DNA of 64,000 bases from Isoetes taiwanensis (lineage: Eukaryota; Streptophyta; Lycopodiopsida; Isoetales; Isoetaceae), in the NCBI GenBank assembly GCA_021234155.1, contig JAJEKV010000072.1, positions 3,602,407 to 3,666,406 on the forward strand. The letters run 5' to 3'. Shown in pieces: positions 12,250 through 25,492 of the stretch (position 1 is the first letter of the stretch; each line of letters begins with the position of its first letter). Made by a program: the position numbers and the translations under genes. The notes under the pieces were generated by a model, which was not told the DNA's origin, searched no databases, and saw nothing but the letters and a program-made list of their open reading frames with translations.

Positions 12250-15027
12250 AACTTATACCTATGGATTTTGCTTTGGAAAAAGAAGGCAACCTTTCCAAGC
12301 CCTCCTCCATTTTTGCATAAATACATTTAAACTACCTCCTAAATGATGTCTCCAATTGTTTGAGCATTGAGATGCAACTTCGTTTGGGGTGAAAATGTAC
12401 AAATTGTATACAATTTTTGGAATCTATTCTATTATATTCTATTCTATTCTGGACTTTGCGGATGAACACAAGGTAGTACTAGCAACATAATTTGAACAAA
12501 CATTAGGTTGTATTATGCTTTTATAAACTTGCATGAAGTGATTTGATTAAGTCAACATAATATACGTGTCATAATATACTTTGAGATTTGGTTTTCAGAG
12601 TAAATGGGGATATTATGGCCAACATTGTTAGACAACTCATATTGGTGACTAGAATGATCGGGTTGTCCAAGGACAAAATCAGACGTCGGAATAATCAATT
12701 CAAAGTGCAGTGTCAGTATCGAAAGTATGTATTTCCAATAAATGAGGTAGATGTTTTCCATGTTGGTCTTAATTGCTTGAAGGGGCAAAGAGTCCATAAT
12801 TATCTTCTACCTACTTGTTATGAGCAACCCACGATTATAAATAAATTTCTTGTGACATACCGCCTACGTTCTTATGAAATTGACCAGACTTTGCTTTTTC
12901 TAGGTCTAAGTCGAGGTCCAGCTCCAGGCCCAGGTCTAAGTCAAGCACTTTCCACGCGGCAGAGGCAAGGCCGCCTTTAAGGCCAACTCGATTTTTCCAA
13001 AAGTACAAGACCATTTTTGAAAGGTCTAGTCTCGTGCCTCTATTTTGTCTTTTAGTGATTCATTCGGTGAAGAACGGACTTGCAATCGACCAAGCATCTA
13101 GTGAAGATTGAGCATGTTGGTTTTTTTATGCAGAAGGTTACTTCGATCAGGAAGGAAGCATGAGAATAGGCTTTGTTACACATGATAGCTATATAATCTT
13201 ATATTGTGCAAGCACGATTATGGCGTTTGATTGCAACAATCTCAACAGATGTGAGGTTTGCTTCAAGTTGTAATGATCAAATTTCCAAAACGAGCAACAT
13301 TAATTCTATATCTAAGATAAATAAAAGATGCCCCTTTAAAGGAAATAAAACTAAATTGCATAGAGTATGATCTTGAAATAAATTTGATTTTGGACGTTAG
13401 AACAATAATATATATTGCACGATATGTTTCGTTTAAAGCATCTATTGAAACATTACCCACAGTAAAGGCTTCGCGGCCCATGAGGGTTGGAGGTGAGCAT
13501 AATGTCACAAAGGCATATATGAGGGGCAGAGACATTCCACCATTCTAATAAAATATGTCCATGGTAGTATGCAGGTCTTTGGTTACATACGGGCAACATG
13601 GTGCATAAATCAAGGAAGCGGAAACAACATAACCCAGTAGGAGTTTTGAGGATAAGGGCCTTTAAAACATGCCAACTAAAAAGCGAAATGAAGATAAATG
13701 AACTGCAAATGAAATGAGAACGTAGTTAAATTTGTGGCTAGTATAACTAACTCCTTTGGATCACATTTTCTAATTATAACTATTGATAGAAAATTAAAAT
13801 GAGCTCGTTTAGTGCAATAGATAGATCTACGTTGAGATCTTTCCTAAATTTGATGCTGCACATGTACAACCACTTATGATTGTGAAACTCAAAAATATGG
13901 TTTCTGGGTTTTCATCCTCACGGGGTTAAAGATATACAAACCATCAAGAGTTGGAAAGATCTCAATGAGACACATCGACCGCAAACAAAACTCATTTGGA
14001 CTTTTCTATCAACACTTATCTTTAGAAAATGTGATCCGGTGAGTTAGTTATAAGCTGTTTTCTTTGCGGATTACAGGTCCCCGTTTTTTGATTGGTAGTT
14101 CATATATAACAATCGGCCCAGTTCTTGGTACCTTTTATGATCTCAAAAAATCCCTGTCTGATTAGATTCGCTAAATTTCCAATGGTGTATTTCACTAAGG
14201 AATGCTATTTCGATGCTTCATTCTTAAATCATCGGTTGCATGTCGTCCGAGAATCATTCTGAAACAAGCCCCGGATCTTACGCTTCCCAACTATCATATG
14301 GTAAGGATAATGCAATTAAAGGTAGCCTGGTGATCGGGATTCCCGGTTTGCGGCTCTGACTAATGCCCGATCCAGCGCGAAGCAGGGAATCTTGTCCCAA
14401 TTACATTATCCTTATACAATGGGCTCTACCAAGGGATAATGCAAAAAAAAAAGTTTTGCATTATCATGTCCAGTTACAAGGGCATTTTTGGAATTTTCAT
14501 AATTCTAGGGGAATATTTAGAAATATGGCAAAATGTAAGGGCATTTTTTGGAGTTTTCCCTATAATTAACATGCTATATTCCCTGATATAGTCACCTGAA
14601 GGAATCTCCAAAGAAGAGGTCATGCCAAAATTGGCATTACACTTTGAGGTTTCATTCACGCACTTCCATTGTATTTTCTGATGCATCGTATCTTATTCCA
14701 AAAGTTTGTGTTAAGAAGTGATCTTTTGTGCGTGCTTTACAAAGGAACTATAACGTCGGAAAACTCTGCAGTAGAAACGAACGAAAACGGTGGCAGCTTC
14801 TTTTAGCAGACATATCAGCACCAAATCTGCAATCCAATATTGTGCAGAACAGATATAAAATTCTTATATGAAAGTTTTTCGCGCTGACTTACACAAATAT
14901 TTCACTGAATCTATAAAGTTTTGCTGCAAATGGGATGCACGTGCAAGTTTCGAAAGAAATTGCCAGAATATAAAGTGCGATATCAATTATAAACAAAATA
15001 AGAAACAAACGGCACAAAACCAAGGAG
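12250..15027. other. Intergenic; one microsatellite; no gene seen
   Basis: There is an ATTCT-type pentanucleotide microsatellite at about 12424-12450. The open frame 12588-12980 (130 codons, plus) ends in a Pro/Gly-rich stretch but matches nothing I know. At 14474-14560 two copies of an AAGGGCATTTTTTGGA-type phrase occur, a phrase that also appears near 34.75 and 37.8-38.4 kb. Confidence 0.45.
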
Positions 15028-15141
15028 CTCGTAATATAAGCTAGTTAAACTGCGGTAATTACAAACAATATAAGAAGGAACGAACTCGTAATATAAGCTA
15101 GTTAAACTGTGGTAATTACAAATAATATAAGAAGGAACGAA
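15028..15141. repeat. Tandem duplication, period 57 bases
   Basis: A unit beginning CTCGTAATATAAGCTAGTTA and ending AAGGAACGAA is present twice with about two substitutions. The high identity suggests a recent duplication. It lies about 50 bases from the tRNA-like gene. Confidence 0.9.
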
Positions 15142-15192
15142 CTGCACAAAACAAAAGCTCATGAGGAATAAATATAACAAACGGGAAAAGAC

Positions 15193-15275
15193 TGTCAAAG
15201 TGGGGTTTGAAACCACGCCCCCTTTCGAAGACCAGAGCTCGAGTCTGGCACCTTAGACCACTCGGCCATCCTGAC
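15193..15275 (-). tRNA. tRNA-Leu-like gene with CGA anticodon, probable pseudogene
   Basis: Read on the minus strand, 83 bases start GTCAGGATGGCCGAGTGGTC and follow the plant tRNA-Leu(CAA) body through the D arm, the anticodon stem CCAGA/TCTGG and the long variable arm. The anticodon loop reads CTCGAGC, so the anticodon is CGA (which reads the serine codon UCG) instead of CAA, apparently a single A-to-G change at position 35. The T stem has lost its G53-C61 pair (the B box reads GGTTTCAAACC), and the 3' acceptor strand TTTGACA is one base short compared with the usual TTCTGACA. These defects point to a pseudogene. An intact tRNA with serine-type decoding is unlikely. Confidence 0.75.
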
Positions 15276-17948
15276 ATTAGGCATCCAAGTTTTTGGACTT
15301 TAAATATATATGAAATAGTAATTTATCGGAAGAGATTTGTTATCAAGATCCCTATAGTCAAGACCATCCATCCTAGCATTTACTATTTATTTTTAAAACA
15401 TATATTCTTGTCATTAGTTGAATGGCCAATTCATTTTGAAACCTCACAGTCCTAATGTGCCATTGATCATCGAATCTTTACTTTACGTATTGAGTGATTT
15501 TAATTTATAGGATTCAACCTATTGCACTCTATTTGCTTAAAGTTCTAAGCCTATAGCATTCCTTATAGGATGTCAAAATGGAAAATGGATTGCTCTCAGA
15601 AACAGAGATAAGCATTCGAAGGCTCTACCAAAGGCTAAGATGATTGAGCTGTAGATTTTGAATTGTTTGTAGGGAGACGTTTTTTTTAGCATGCTTTTGC
15701 GAGGAGAGAAAAGTTGATATTGGTATATAATGTAAATTGAAAGAGATTGCAGTCATTTAGAAGCTCCTCACCCGGTATTTAGGTGATAATGATGGGAAGG
15801 AAAAATAGAACGAACCAATTGTTTTAAAATCTCGACAAGTATATCTAAGCGGATAAATTAATGTAAAACTCACGGTATTTGTTAGATCACCTAGTCGTTT
15901 AGTTTTCATTTAATTACTATTCATGCATGCCATGTTGATCCACGCCAAACGCGAGAAGCGGGGAGGCCAGGTGGTGGCTATTTATCCAGAATAGTTACAT
16001 ATGATGCCTCCCGCAGATTGATATCGATCCATCCAGAAGGTGAGCGATCTATAGAAAACAACAAAACAATTTGTCATGGATAGAGCGAGAACTTCGAACT
16101 TCATTACATATCACGGTATTAAATGGGGCGGGGCCTTATTTGAATGTCTATTCGAGGTCGAGAGGTGTTTGTTCCGGCATCAGAGGAGATCATCATAGAA
16201 AATCATCCTGCACTAGAGGTCTTTGTTTTTGCATCTTTCTAGCATCAAATTTCTTCCTTTATTTGTTAAAATATTATCTTCACAAAGATGAAATATCAAT
16301 ATTTCTAAGGTGATGAACAATACAGATAATAGACCACAAGAGCAAGTGCTTGAGAACTACATTAATTCCTCATTGATTATCATTTTAAATGTATAGCTTT
16401 CAGTTGTTTTTGCCAAAATTCTGAGGAGATGATAATGCAACTAAACCCTTGATTTGCAAGTTCTATTGATGCGGCCGTTCCCCACCTTGGATCAAGCTAT
16501 GGATTTATTTCCCATAATCATTGGATATTAGTTTTATGGAATATTCCGGTGATTATCAGTAATAATCTCCTTGAATATTCTTTTAGTAAAGATCTTTGTT
16601 GCAAAATCTGTTAAGAGCCTTAGCTTCTGTTTCAAGCTCTATTGTGGCATACCAACTTGTTCTATATCATTCTGCTTTATTTCATATCTCTATTAGGCCA
16701 TTTGCTCTGCTTGAAACGGGGAAGAAATCTTGCAAACTACGAGAACCCGAGGAAATGCTCCAAGAACCACAAAATACGAGCCATTTGCTCCAAAACTAGA
16801 AATGCGGATCTTTGCACAAATCCGGCACCTTGATTCTTCCTTTGTGATCGGTAATGGCATTTGGAATGCCGAGCAATGTATGTGGCGGCTCATTCTATAG
16901 TAGAACCTGAGAAAAAGAATCCAAGCTGGATAAAGATAGAGCCCTACGAATCGCGTGGCTATGTTACTATGATTGTTGAGTGCAGTATAACATGATATCT
17001 AACATTTATTTTTCTTCTTGCGAGAGATCAGCAGAGAGGGCTCCTTTCTTTCGAAATGGCAGTTGAGAAAGGCGAGTGCTTTCTTTACTTAGCAGGCCAT
17101 AGCCAATAGCCCAAATTAACCGAGAAAGGATTAAACCTGATTTCGGTCCTCCACTTGAATGGATTCACAAAAGGACCATCAGCGCCTGTCAGTTTGGTCT
17201 TTACACAAAGACAGTGCCGGTTCTTCCATCAAATTTAGAAGAGTTGAACATATCGGAAGAACACAATCCAATAGGTACAACTCGTTTCGGCCCATAATCC
17301 TGCCGGAAGGAAACCTAATAACACGTCAGTAAATATATCCATGGCCTTAAGCCTTTATTAGTAACCTAAAAAAGGTTTCAAGTATCGATCAAGCCATCAC
17401 CTCCTCAACGGTTATCTTTCCTATCTGTCCCCGGGATCTTGAGTGCTTCGAGGGTACATATGTCCTCCTTGCTCAATCCAGAAACTCTTGATGCTTTGCT
17501 CCTGTGACATTAGTACAGTATATCTAGATCCACCTGCGATTGAGAGATTTCCCTTCCTCTGCCGGACTTGATGGCCATCCCCTTGCGGCCAAGTATCTCA
17601 ATCTGATTCCTATAGTTGTTTGAATATCTAAAAAGCGCCTTGAGGGCTCTGCTTTGCACACACAACAAGTCACTTACCGCCGTGCATGGTTTCGATTTTT
17701 TGGGTTTTCACGTATACAAACATCCATCCCTCGTCATCAGGTTCCTCCTCCATAGGAGTCACACCTTTTGCTATGAGTATGGGTGCCTAAGTCTCGTTGT
17801 ATTTCCATCTCTCACTTACTCGAGTTCAAGCTGACTAAAATAAGCGTACACGAGGTATGTTTTAGAGGTATAGGTGGAACTACTTATGCTCTTTACAAAG
17901 GTCTTTATGGATTGATATTTGTAGTGCAGTTGTCCAAATCGGTTGAAG
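15276..17948. other. Intergenic, no gene seen
   Basis: The sequence is AT-rich with only short open frames (for example 16071-16313 and 16596-16799, plus strand), without domains, splice context or similarity that I recognise. Confidence 0.45.
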
Positions 17949-17979
17949 TTTATTTATTTATTTATTTATTTATTTATTT
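17949..17979. repeat. TTTA microsatellite
   Basis: About seven or eight perfect tandem copies of TTTA, followed by a T-rich run. Confidence 0.9.
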
Positions 17980-18249
17980 GTATTTTTTAGTGGGGACATT
18001 TATCATATCATAAAACTATGATAAGCTACATCACATTCCACATATCACACTTGGAAGCCAATCCACACTTATCTACATGACACCTTATGCTAGGGCACTT
18101 TTGCATGTGATTATCTAGTACATATATATGAGTTTAAAGGTCTCTATCATAGGATCAATTGATCATACTTGAATCATTGACTTGGGGTCATGAATTTTAG
18201 ATCCATATTACTAAGCGGATGTTGGCCATACTTGAACCCCATGATCTCA

Positions 18250-18720
18250 GTGTAGCAATTTAAGGTCATAGCTAGAGACATGCCTCGAGGGGCTGAATTC
18301 CGCAACAATGTGATTCCTCGGGAGAGAATATTTTGGTAGAATATCTGATTCATGATTCCATGGTGAAAAAATTCCATGATGTGTGATTACACCACATGGA
18401 ATCACAAAGAGCGGCCCAGGATTGCCTCGTTAGGCTGAGGATAAGCTGGAATGGGTTGGAAGTAACCGCCCGGTCTCATGCGTGGATTTGGGTTCCTACA
18501 TGTCGGGCCGATTCCATGGGTGGTATTAAGTCACGCCAAAATCTGGTCAGTAAGAATCCATAAGATGTGATTCCATGTCGGACTAAATAGCCGGATATTA
18601 GATGCGGAAGGAAGATAAGCTGAGTTCCACTTGCGGGTGGGATTTTCCCATAGTGATTCCATGACGAGAATAATGGTGTTGTGATTATGTGGGAGGAATT
18701 TGAGTTGTGATTGGCTGAAG
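18250..18720. repeat. Degenerate GTGATTCCA minisatellite, first locus
   Basis: The phrase GTGATTCC or GATTCCATG recurs about every 30-100 bases, in company with GAGAATA and TTGTGATTA words. Examples are near 18320, 18352, 18508, 18570 and 18654. At 18384-18411 one stretch is partly inverted (GTGATTACACC facing ATGGAATCAC). The same vocabulary makes up the denser array at 26.4-27.05 kb, so the two loci probably share an origin. Confidence 0.6.
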
Positions 18721-19960
18721 GTTGCTTTTGGATGGCCTTGCTCTTCTAAAAAGCAGAGGTTTTACTTGATCCCATAAAGGTACCTTAACATGGGATACCC
18801 AAAGCAATTTTCAGACTGAGAAACCCTTTTTTGTTTTGGAGGGTGTAGTGATTTTTGTCTCACAAAATCTAGTCACGAAGAGTCACAACATTAAGGGTAA
18901 GATTATTTTTAGCGCAATGAGAGGAAGCGCCATATATGGGGGTTACACAATGTGTTCGCATAGAAACCAACATCATTCCACTTAAAGCGAGGTCTTTGCC
19001 TGCGGAGGTTGCCCTCACAGTGGCACGAGGGTGTGTTGCTTTTTTTTTTTTTTTTTTGTGTCTTCTCACAGCATCCCTGGCGGTTCCAAGACTTAGATAT
19101 GGCACCTTTAGGAATCACTTAGCCATATATGAGCTTAGCGATCACGAGGGGTCTTGGTAGCAGTTTTATATTTTATAAGTTTGTTGGTGGATGGCCAAGA
19201 CCTAAAATTTGGGGAAACAATAAAGGGGATTGTCATTTTGGCACGGTGGTTGGAATACCACATGCAAACCAACAACACTAAAATGAAGACACAAGGATAA
19301 TATTAGATATGCAAAGTGATTTATTTCATAAATATGCTTGCAAAGATGCCAACATGATGTCACTTATATATTACATTAAGCATCATGATCATAAAAATGG
19401 TAGAATAATACAATCTAAATACTTTCTTATTTTTTCCTAGATTTAAAATTCCTTATTTCTCTAGATTTATATTAGTTGCATAAGTGTAGATGCAAATAAA
19501 ATTATTAGCAAGACATAGCAGGGTCGTTGTCCTATGAGTAGGCTACGTATGTAGCTATGCAGGGCACAACATAGCCAATCTATTAGAGCCTGAAAACAGA
19601 GGTATGCATTATAGGCTCTGAGAGGACTAAGATTGAGAGAAAGTAGTTTGGCCAACGAGGGCATTAAAGTTACTCTATGTTGAGCTTCACAATTTTTAGG
19701 CGAGATTGTAGATCTCCCCTTAAGTGAACCCTTGCCCGATTATAGTCCGCGAGATGGATTCATGCATGCATTGTTCATATCCAACCTTGATTACAGAGCT
19801 AGAAACTCATTTTAATTTGAATGAGAAAATGCCAGCATCTGAGCATACGCAAATGCAAAATAGCACCAACCACGAGTAAAAATCAAAGCGAAAAATAGAG
19901 GCAAAGAACCTTATGTTGAAAATTGCCAAAATGCCCAGTTTCGAGGGATAATTCACCGCG
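18721..19960. other. Intergenic, no gene seen
   Basis: Contains an 18-base poly-T run at 19040-19057 and no recognisable gene. Open frames across the poly-T tract (18869-19160, both strands) are artefacts of the homopolymer. Confidence 0.5.
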
Positions 19961-20756
19961 AGCATTATTTTTTCATCAATATTGTAGAGTTTCCTTTTGT
20001 CAATATGTAGATGAAACCCTCATAATAATATAAATTTTACACTTTGGCCTACTTTAGCACATTACAAGTATATATTATAGAAATTTTGGCGTATGGCCCG
20101 TAGGAAGTGAGATATTTCGAAGGCTATTGTCTTGAGCCTGAGAACATGGCGATGTACGCAACATTCATACACAATTCAAAGGCCAGAAGGAACAAAAATT
20201 AATATTACATTTTACCTTGGTGTTCCCTTTAAATGCCCTTTTGTTTGGTGCATATTCACGGGGGTGACTGCAGGCTGACGAGAGGAGAACGTTTGGATAG
20301 GCATATTCACCCCTTATTCCTTAATCTGCACGTTGCCTGAAATTCCTGGATTTTGTGGATGTATGAAATTATTAAGTACTGCTATGGTTTTGGGGTAATA
20401 TCTTATATATATTGATTTTATGCGTCTAACATATTATAGGGAGCTCGGCGCCTACGTCCCACCCGATATGAATATACTTTTGAAACAAAAGGGGAGTTTA
20501 CGGGGGATTTAGTACAAGGTGTGTAATGTAATGGTTTGTGGTAAAACTTAATTTTGGCCCTTGATTGCCAAAGTGTATGAATGTGTACATAGCTATAGGT
20601 TCTTGTGCCTAAAAGAGCAGTGCTTGAAGACACTTGGTGCCACGCCAAAATTTCTATAATATATGTTTGCCTTGAAAAATAAGCCAAAAATTATATTGGT
20701 CTCGATTCGTATAATAATAAAGGAAACTCTACAATATTGATGAAAAAAATAATGCT
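19961..20756. mobile_element. Foldback/long-TIR element, about 0.8 kb, non-autonomous
   Basis: The left end begins AGCATTATTTTTTCATCAAT and the right end is its reverse complement. The outer 37 bases match apart from one extra T in a T run. Inside, similarity continues in blocks over about 200 bases of each arm (for example ATATTATAGAAATTTTGGCG at about 20073-20092 and reversed at about 20650-20669), enclosing a centre of roughly 350 bases. There is no transposase. This architecture fits a non-autonomous DNA transposon or foldback element. I see no clear target-site duplication, so the superfamily is open. Confidence 0.75.
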
Positions 20757-23700
20757 AAAGAATGCATTTTATGATGTAAATCACCACAATAATATCTAGG
20801 TAGTAAATTCCATATACTGGAGCATGTTAGAACATGTGTTTAGAAATGGGCCATATGAAGGATGTCGCGTTTGTTTAAGTCACTAGTCAAATCACAATGA
20901 TACCATGCATGGACACAATAAAGAAAAAAGAAAAGAAATTAATGCAACAAACATCTTAAAGAAATGTAATTTTATAAGTACATGTATTGCCAATATATGG
21001 TAGCATTGATAGAACTAAATCAAAATTAACGTTTCGATGAATGCGTAAACAGGGCAGATGGCCCATCAAAAGTGCATTATCTCTTAGTAAAACACAACAT
21101 AGCGTAAAAAATGAAAGGCGATCATGGTTACCGACCAAATATAAAAGTTCTTCTTGAAGTTGTATGCTTACATATCAAATATTCCGTAGCATGGGCCCAT
21201 CTTTTGTCTTCTCAAATATCATGTGTATAGCAAAGCCAATAGTAAAGATACTGGAAACAATCACAAATATTAGTTGTTATTGAGCCTAAGCATAACACAA
21301 TTTTAGAATAGCCAGGAGTTACACCAAAGCAGTGTTGTTGAAATAAACCCAACAAGCGTGCAAACTATCCATGTATCAAGACATGCTGCCTTGAATTATA
21401 CTTGATCATGGTAGTTTAGATGTGAGTAATAAATTCTGTGATAAAAACCCACAGGCTCAGGTGCGCCCAATCACAAGTTTGATATACGCTTTGATCTACA
21501 TTAGCAAATTATGATCCATGAACAGGTATCAGCTCTATTACCACACGGACCATTATTCGAGAGCATTTTGGCGTATGCTCAGCTTGCCTTTTGAACCTCT
21601 CTACCAAAAGTTATAGATCTGATTGATCTTTGTAAGCAATGCAAACATATACTGGATGGGCAAGTCATAAATGCCCATTGCGGCTGCTGAACCCGCAGGG
21701 CAATTAATGCATGAGGCGAATGGAAGCTGGTAGGATCATTTATCAAGCGTATGCTTAATTTGGTGATGATGGCATCACATACAAATCATTGTTCATAACC
21801 TGACCAGTTCTCTGTCTAAAACAACCCAGCCCATGCATAGGCATTGAGAACATCGCGGGAACTTGAAGATCCATATATACCATGATTAAACCTCAAACAT
21901 AGTTGAAATATTTTTGTGATAGAATCATAGAAACCCATTTGCATCGAGAAGGAAAGAACACAAGCTTGGCTCTATTGCATAAGGCTTCGGAGGTGCAAAA
22001 ATAGGTGAATATTAACAAAGTGAATTACTCTTGCCATGACCGGATGATCGTTAGCCATAGCTGAGCTCAATCCTTGTAAAAAATTTGTTAGCTACTCTCG
22101 ACCCTGCAGCGGAGACGGTTGCAAAATGTTGACTGGCTTTTTGGCGTTTTATAAACCAGTTTACGCAAAATCGAGGATCGAAGAAAAGCGCCCGAAGGCG
22201 AAGGAAAGTCGCAAGATGGCAAGCAAGATGATTGTATATGATATTGGAGGCATACTTGGATTACAACGGCATAGCCCGGTGCCATGAGCATGTTCTTCCT
22301 CGCTTGGACATGAGCAATCACATATACTTGTCCAGTTTGAATGGGCTTGCTACCTTTACCCAATCTGCCATAGCCGAACGGGGCCTTCGCTTGTTGCCGC
22401 GACATCAATCAAGGCCAACCCGAAATCCTAATCTAAAAAGGGTTCGATGGTTGAATGGTGCGATGCAAAAATCATTGTAGTCCGGCTTTGTGATACTCTG
22501 ATAAATTTAGTCCACGGCCCATCAAAATTCTTATCAAAAATAGCAGAAAGCAGACACTCTAGAAATATAATACTATTGATAAGCCCTAGTTGAATCGACA
22601 ACAAAACCAGAAAAACCTTAGTAAATATCGTTACAAAAACACAAAGAAAACCCCTGTTGTGTACTTTAGATATTTTATAGAGATAGTAGTAACATTTTTG
22701 CAAAGATCAAAGGGAATGCATTGTAGAGGAGGGATGTGATCTCTTAAAAATTCAATGTTATGGTCCCTAAATCCTTCTAAATCCTACAACTTTTCATTAA
22801 ATGCCGAATAACTTGTAATTTTGAGCTCTGATTACGGTCACCTTAACGTGAAGATCTCTTCCTCTTATGCAATGTACATGAAGACATTCCTATTTGGATA
22901 TCTAAAAAGTTATGTCTAGAAACAAAGAACATTTGGCAATTTTAATAAAACATAAAAAGGCTTGTTTGCAGGTTTTAAAGTAAATGTAGCATTTGATATT
23001 CTGACGATGAGAAAAGCAACTTTCAATCCCCCGAGGACATAAGGAATAGATGGCCTTTGGAGTGCAAAAGGACTTCAAATGATCTAAAATGACAAGGAGA
23101 CAAAAACTTGACAAAAGCAAATAAAAAGGAAAGGAATTATCGTCGATCCCACAAACACACATTTGGATTACAAATACTTGTTCTAATTTGAGACCTCAAA
23201 ATCACAAATCCAAGGTTATTTCTAAACCAACAATGTCCTTGGCATGCTCTGTGAGATGATTGACCTCTTAGAGGACCACAGAAGTGCGGCATTATTGCTT
23301 CTGTTCGCCCACCACCACATAGCCAAAGGGTTTGCCCTAAAAGCTAGTGCACACAATCTAATAGCTCTATATCCAAATTCAAGAAGAAGACCCTTAAAGC
23401 GGGATAAATAAAAAAACTTCGGTTCTATGTTTCCATGATGTTTTATGCAACATAGACCAAGTGAGTGAGGCTAGAAATGGTGGGCAGGATAACTCATAAT
23501 CACAATGCATCTACATCCAATGCAATGGAAATTCACAAAGAAAAATTACCCATTGAAGCAGGAAAAAAACTTTCCATGTTCTAATAAATTCTTATAGATC
23601 TGAAGCACTGCCTCTGTAATGCTCATAAAAACTGCCTCTTTCACGTAGAATCCCTTAAAAACTAACTTGAATTTAATGGATTTACAAGGGACCACAAATA

Positions 23701-24880
23701 TTCAAGCCATTTGTTGAAGTAGGCTGCTACAAATAATATTTACTGATGAATAGCGTTTAGAGTGATTTATGGCGGTAGGTGCATATCAATATCATTTTGG
23801 ATTTGTGGTGAAGCTCCTCCGGAAATGCAGCCAATGGACAAAAAATTCAAAACCTTATAATTACAAAATTTCAAGCGGCCTTTCTGCCAATATAGTACAA
23901 GTTGAATAAAAATGACAATAGAGCCGGTGAACTGGGAATGGGCATTGAAGGTCTTCAATACTAAGTTAAGTGTAAATATAATGTTAGGATACGAACAATG
24001 GCAATGACTATATGCGAACTTTTAAAACGGCAACTGGGGACTGAAGTCATGCAACCGACGGGTGAAAAACGGACGGGTTAGCGGAATTGGGAAGCGGATA
24101 TGACATCAAAACGTGGACAGGTTGGGTTTGTTTGTTGGGCAGGAATTGTCAAATCCGCTTGAATCGCGGGCAGAATCTGCCGGACGGAATCCAAGCTCTG
24201 TTAGTAAAATATACGGAATCACCATTTGAAATATAAAACTAAAAATTCAAATTTTCGTGCTTTTCTTCTTGGAGGTTTCCCATTACTGATCTGCGATAAG
24301 CGGAAACCTTTCAGAAAGCGATCTTCCTTCTTCTCTGAGAATCTGGAATATGGTAGCTTCCTGGTGAAACTTATTTCGGTGCTTCTTTAAGAACTATTTA
24401 GGTAAACGCTTCATTTTTTAAGCTTTAGGGTTTTAGGGTATGGCGTGATAAAGACCTAAGCGGTATTTAAAGTTTCTGTAAATAATTATACCGCCTATGT
24501 TTTAGATGTAGGCAAAGGAGTACCAAGGGATCAGGAACACTTCACCTTATATTCTTCTCCTTCTTTTCTTGCCATCTTTTATTTTCTTTTACGAGATCGA
24601 GCATGAAAATATTTCAGGCAGTTGTTGTACTGAATCAAGAACTAACAAGAATCATGGTTTTGAAACAAAAATCGACCAAATAGGCCAATCCTCGCGCCTG
24701 CCAATTTGGATCACCGTTTTACGCATCACGAGGAAAAAGGATCATGTTTAATCAGTCCGTCGTTCGGCTTAGGATCACTACAGCTTGGGATAGTTTCTTC
24801 AGTGAAATTACCTACGTATTAACAGGTTTTGAGAATGACTATGGTAGATCTTCTCGATACTCCGACACCTTAACGCCTCA
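20757..24880. other. Intergenic, no gene seen
   Basis: There is no recognisable gene. Open frames such as 22088-22408 minus, 22428-22703 minus and 22902-23162 minus show no domains. A telomere-like double motif (TTTAGGG followed by TTTTAGGG) lies near 24423-24438. Such telo-boxes occur in plant promoters, but no intact downstream gene is visible. Confidence 0.45.
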
Positions 24881-24886
24881 CGGTAG

Positions 24887-25099
24887 GAGATAGCAGCGAG
24901 GTTTACTGCGGTAGATAGGTCGGACCATGGCAGCCAAAGTATTTGGGCCCGGCATATAGACTCTTTGAAAGTCTGCATTGCTGACCGTCAAAGCTATGAT
25001 AGTGTGGTCGCCATTTCGCCTTCATTTGATGCCCTTAAGGCCATCTTGTACTCACATCCTGTCCCTCTGAAAGCTTCTATGGTGATATTAAGTAAATAG
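24887..25099 (+). other. Open frame without start codon, possible exon fragment
   Basis: A 70-codon stretch runs open from a TAG at 24884 to a TAG at 25097 and has a protein-like composition, including the segment SYDSVVAISPSFDALKAIL. It lacks an ATG near its beginning. I do not recognise the protein. It could be the last exon of a decayed gene whose 5' part is the GC-richer DNA upstream, or a chance open frame. Confidence 0.2.
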
Positions 25100-25492
25100 G
25101 GTTTGGGAGAATTTGTTGTTGGTTTCTCTCATTGTTACCAGTAAACTCATTCTTTTGTGCCTTGATTTTGCTTTTTTAGAGATTAAAGCAGTAAAGCCAT
25201 CTTTCCAAAATCTCGTCCAGTAACCTATCTTTGAAATCATACTTTTACCTTGAACAACAGGTTGAATAATTGTTACACTTGTCTGGAAAGACATTTTGAT
25301 CTTTGAGTTGTTGAATGACCATTGGGTTTGTTGTTCTAAGGCAAGTGTTGACTTTACATATCGCACCTTCTCATGCTTTTTTGGGCGGGAGGGTATGAAC
25401 ATGAGCAGTTGGCGTGTCTCTTTTAACATAAAACTATGAATATGAACATCAAGTAAGTTTATTATTTCCCAGGAGGACAAATGGACTTCCAT
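25088..25492 (-). other. Open frame of 134 codons, unrecognised
   Basis: The frame is unusually long for AT-rich DNA and has a Lys/Ser/Thr-rich, protein-like composition including GYWTRFWKDGF. It shows no motif I can assign. It overlaps the end of the plus-strand open frame by 12 bases on the opposite strand, so at most one of the two is likely to have been coding. A retroelement fragment is the most plausible source, but this is a guess. Confidence 0.25.

Noticed and set aside
12588-12980. 130-codon frame ending in a Pro/Gly-rich stretch
   Set aside because: The N-terminal part has no domain, the Pro/Gly part comes from a short CCAGG-type repeat, and there is no gene context.
18869-19160. 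Overlapping frames with a poly-Lys or poly-Phe stretch
   Set aside because: They are created by the 18-base poly-T run at 19040-19057.
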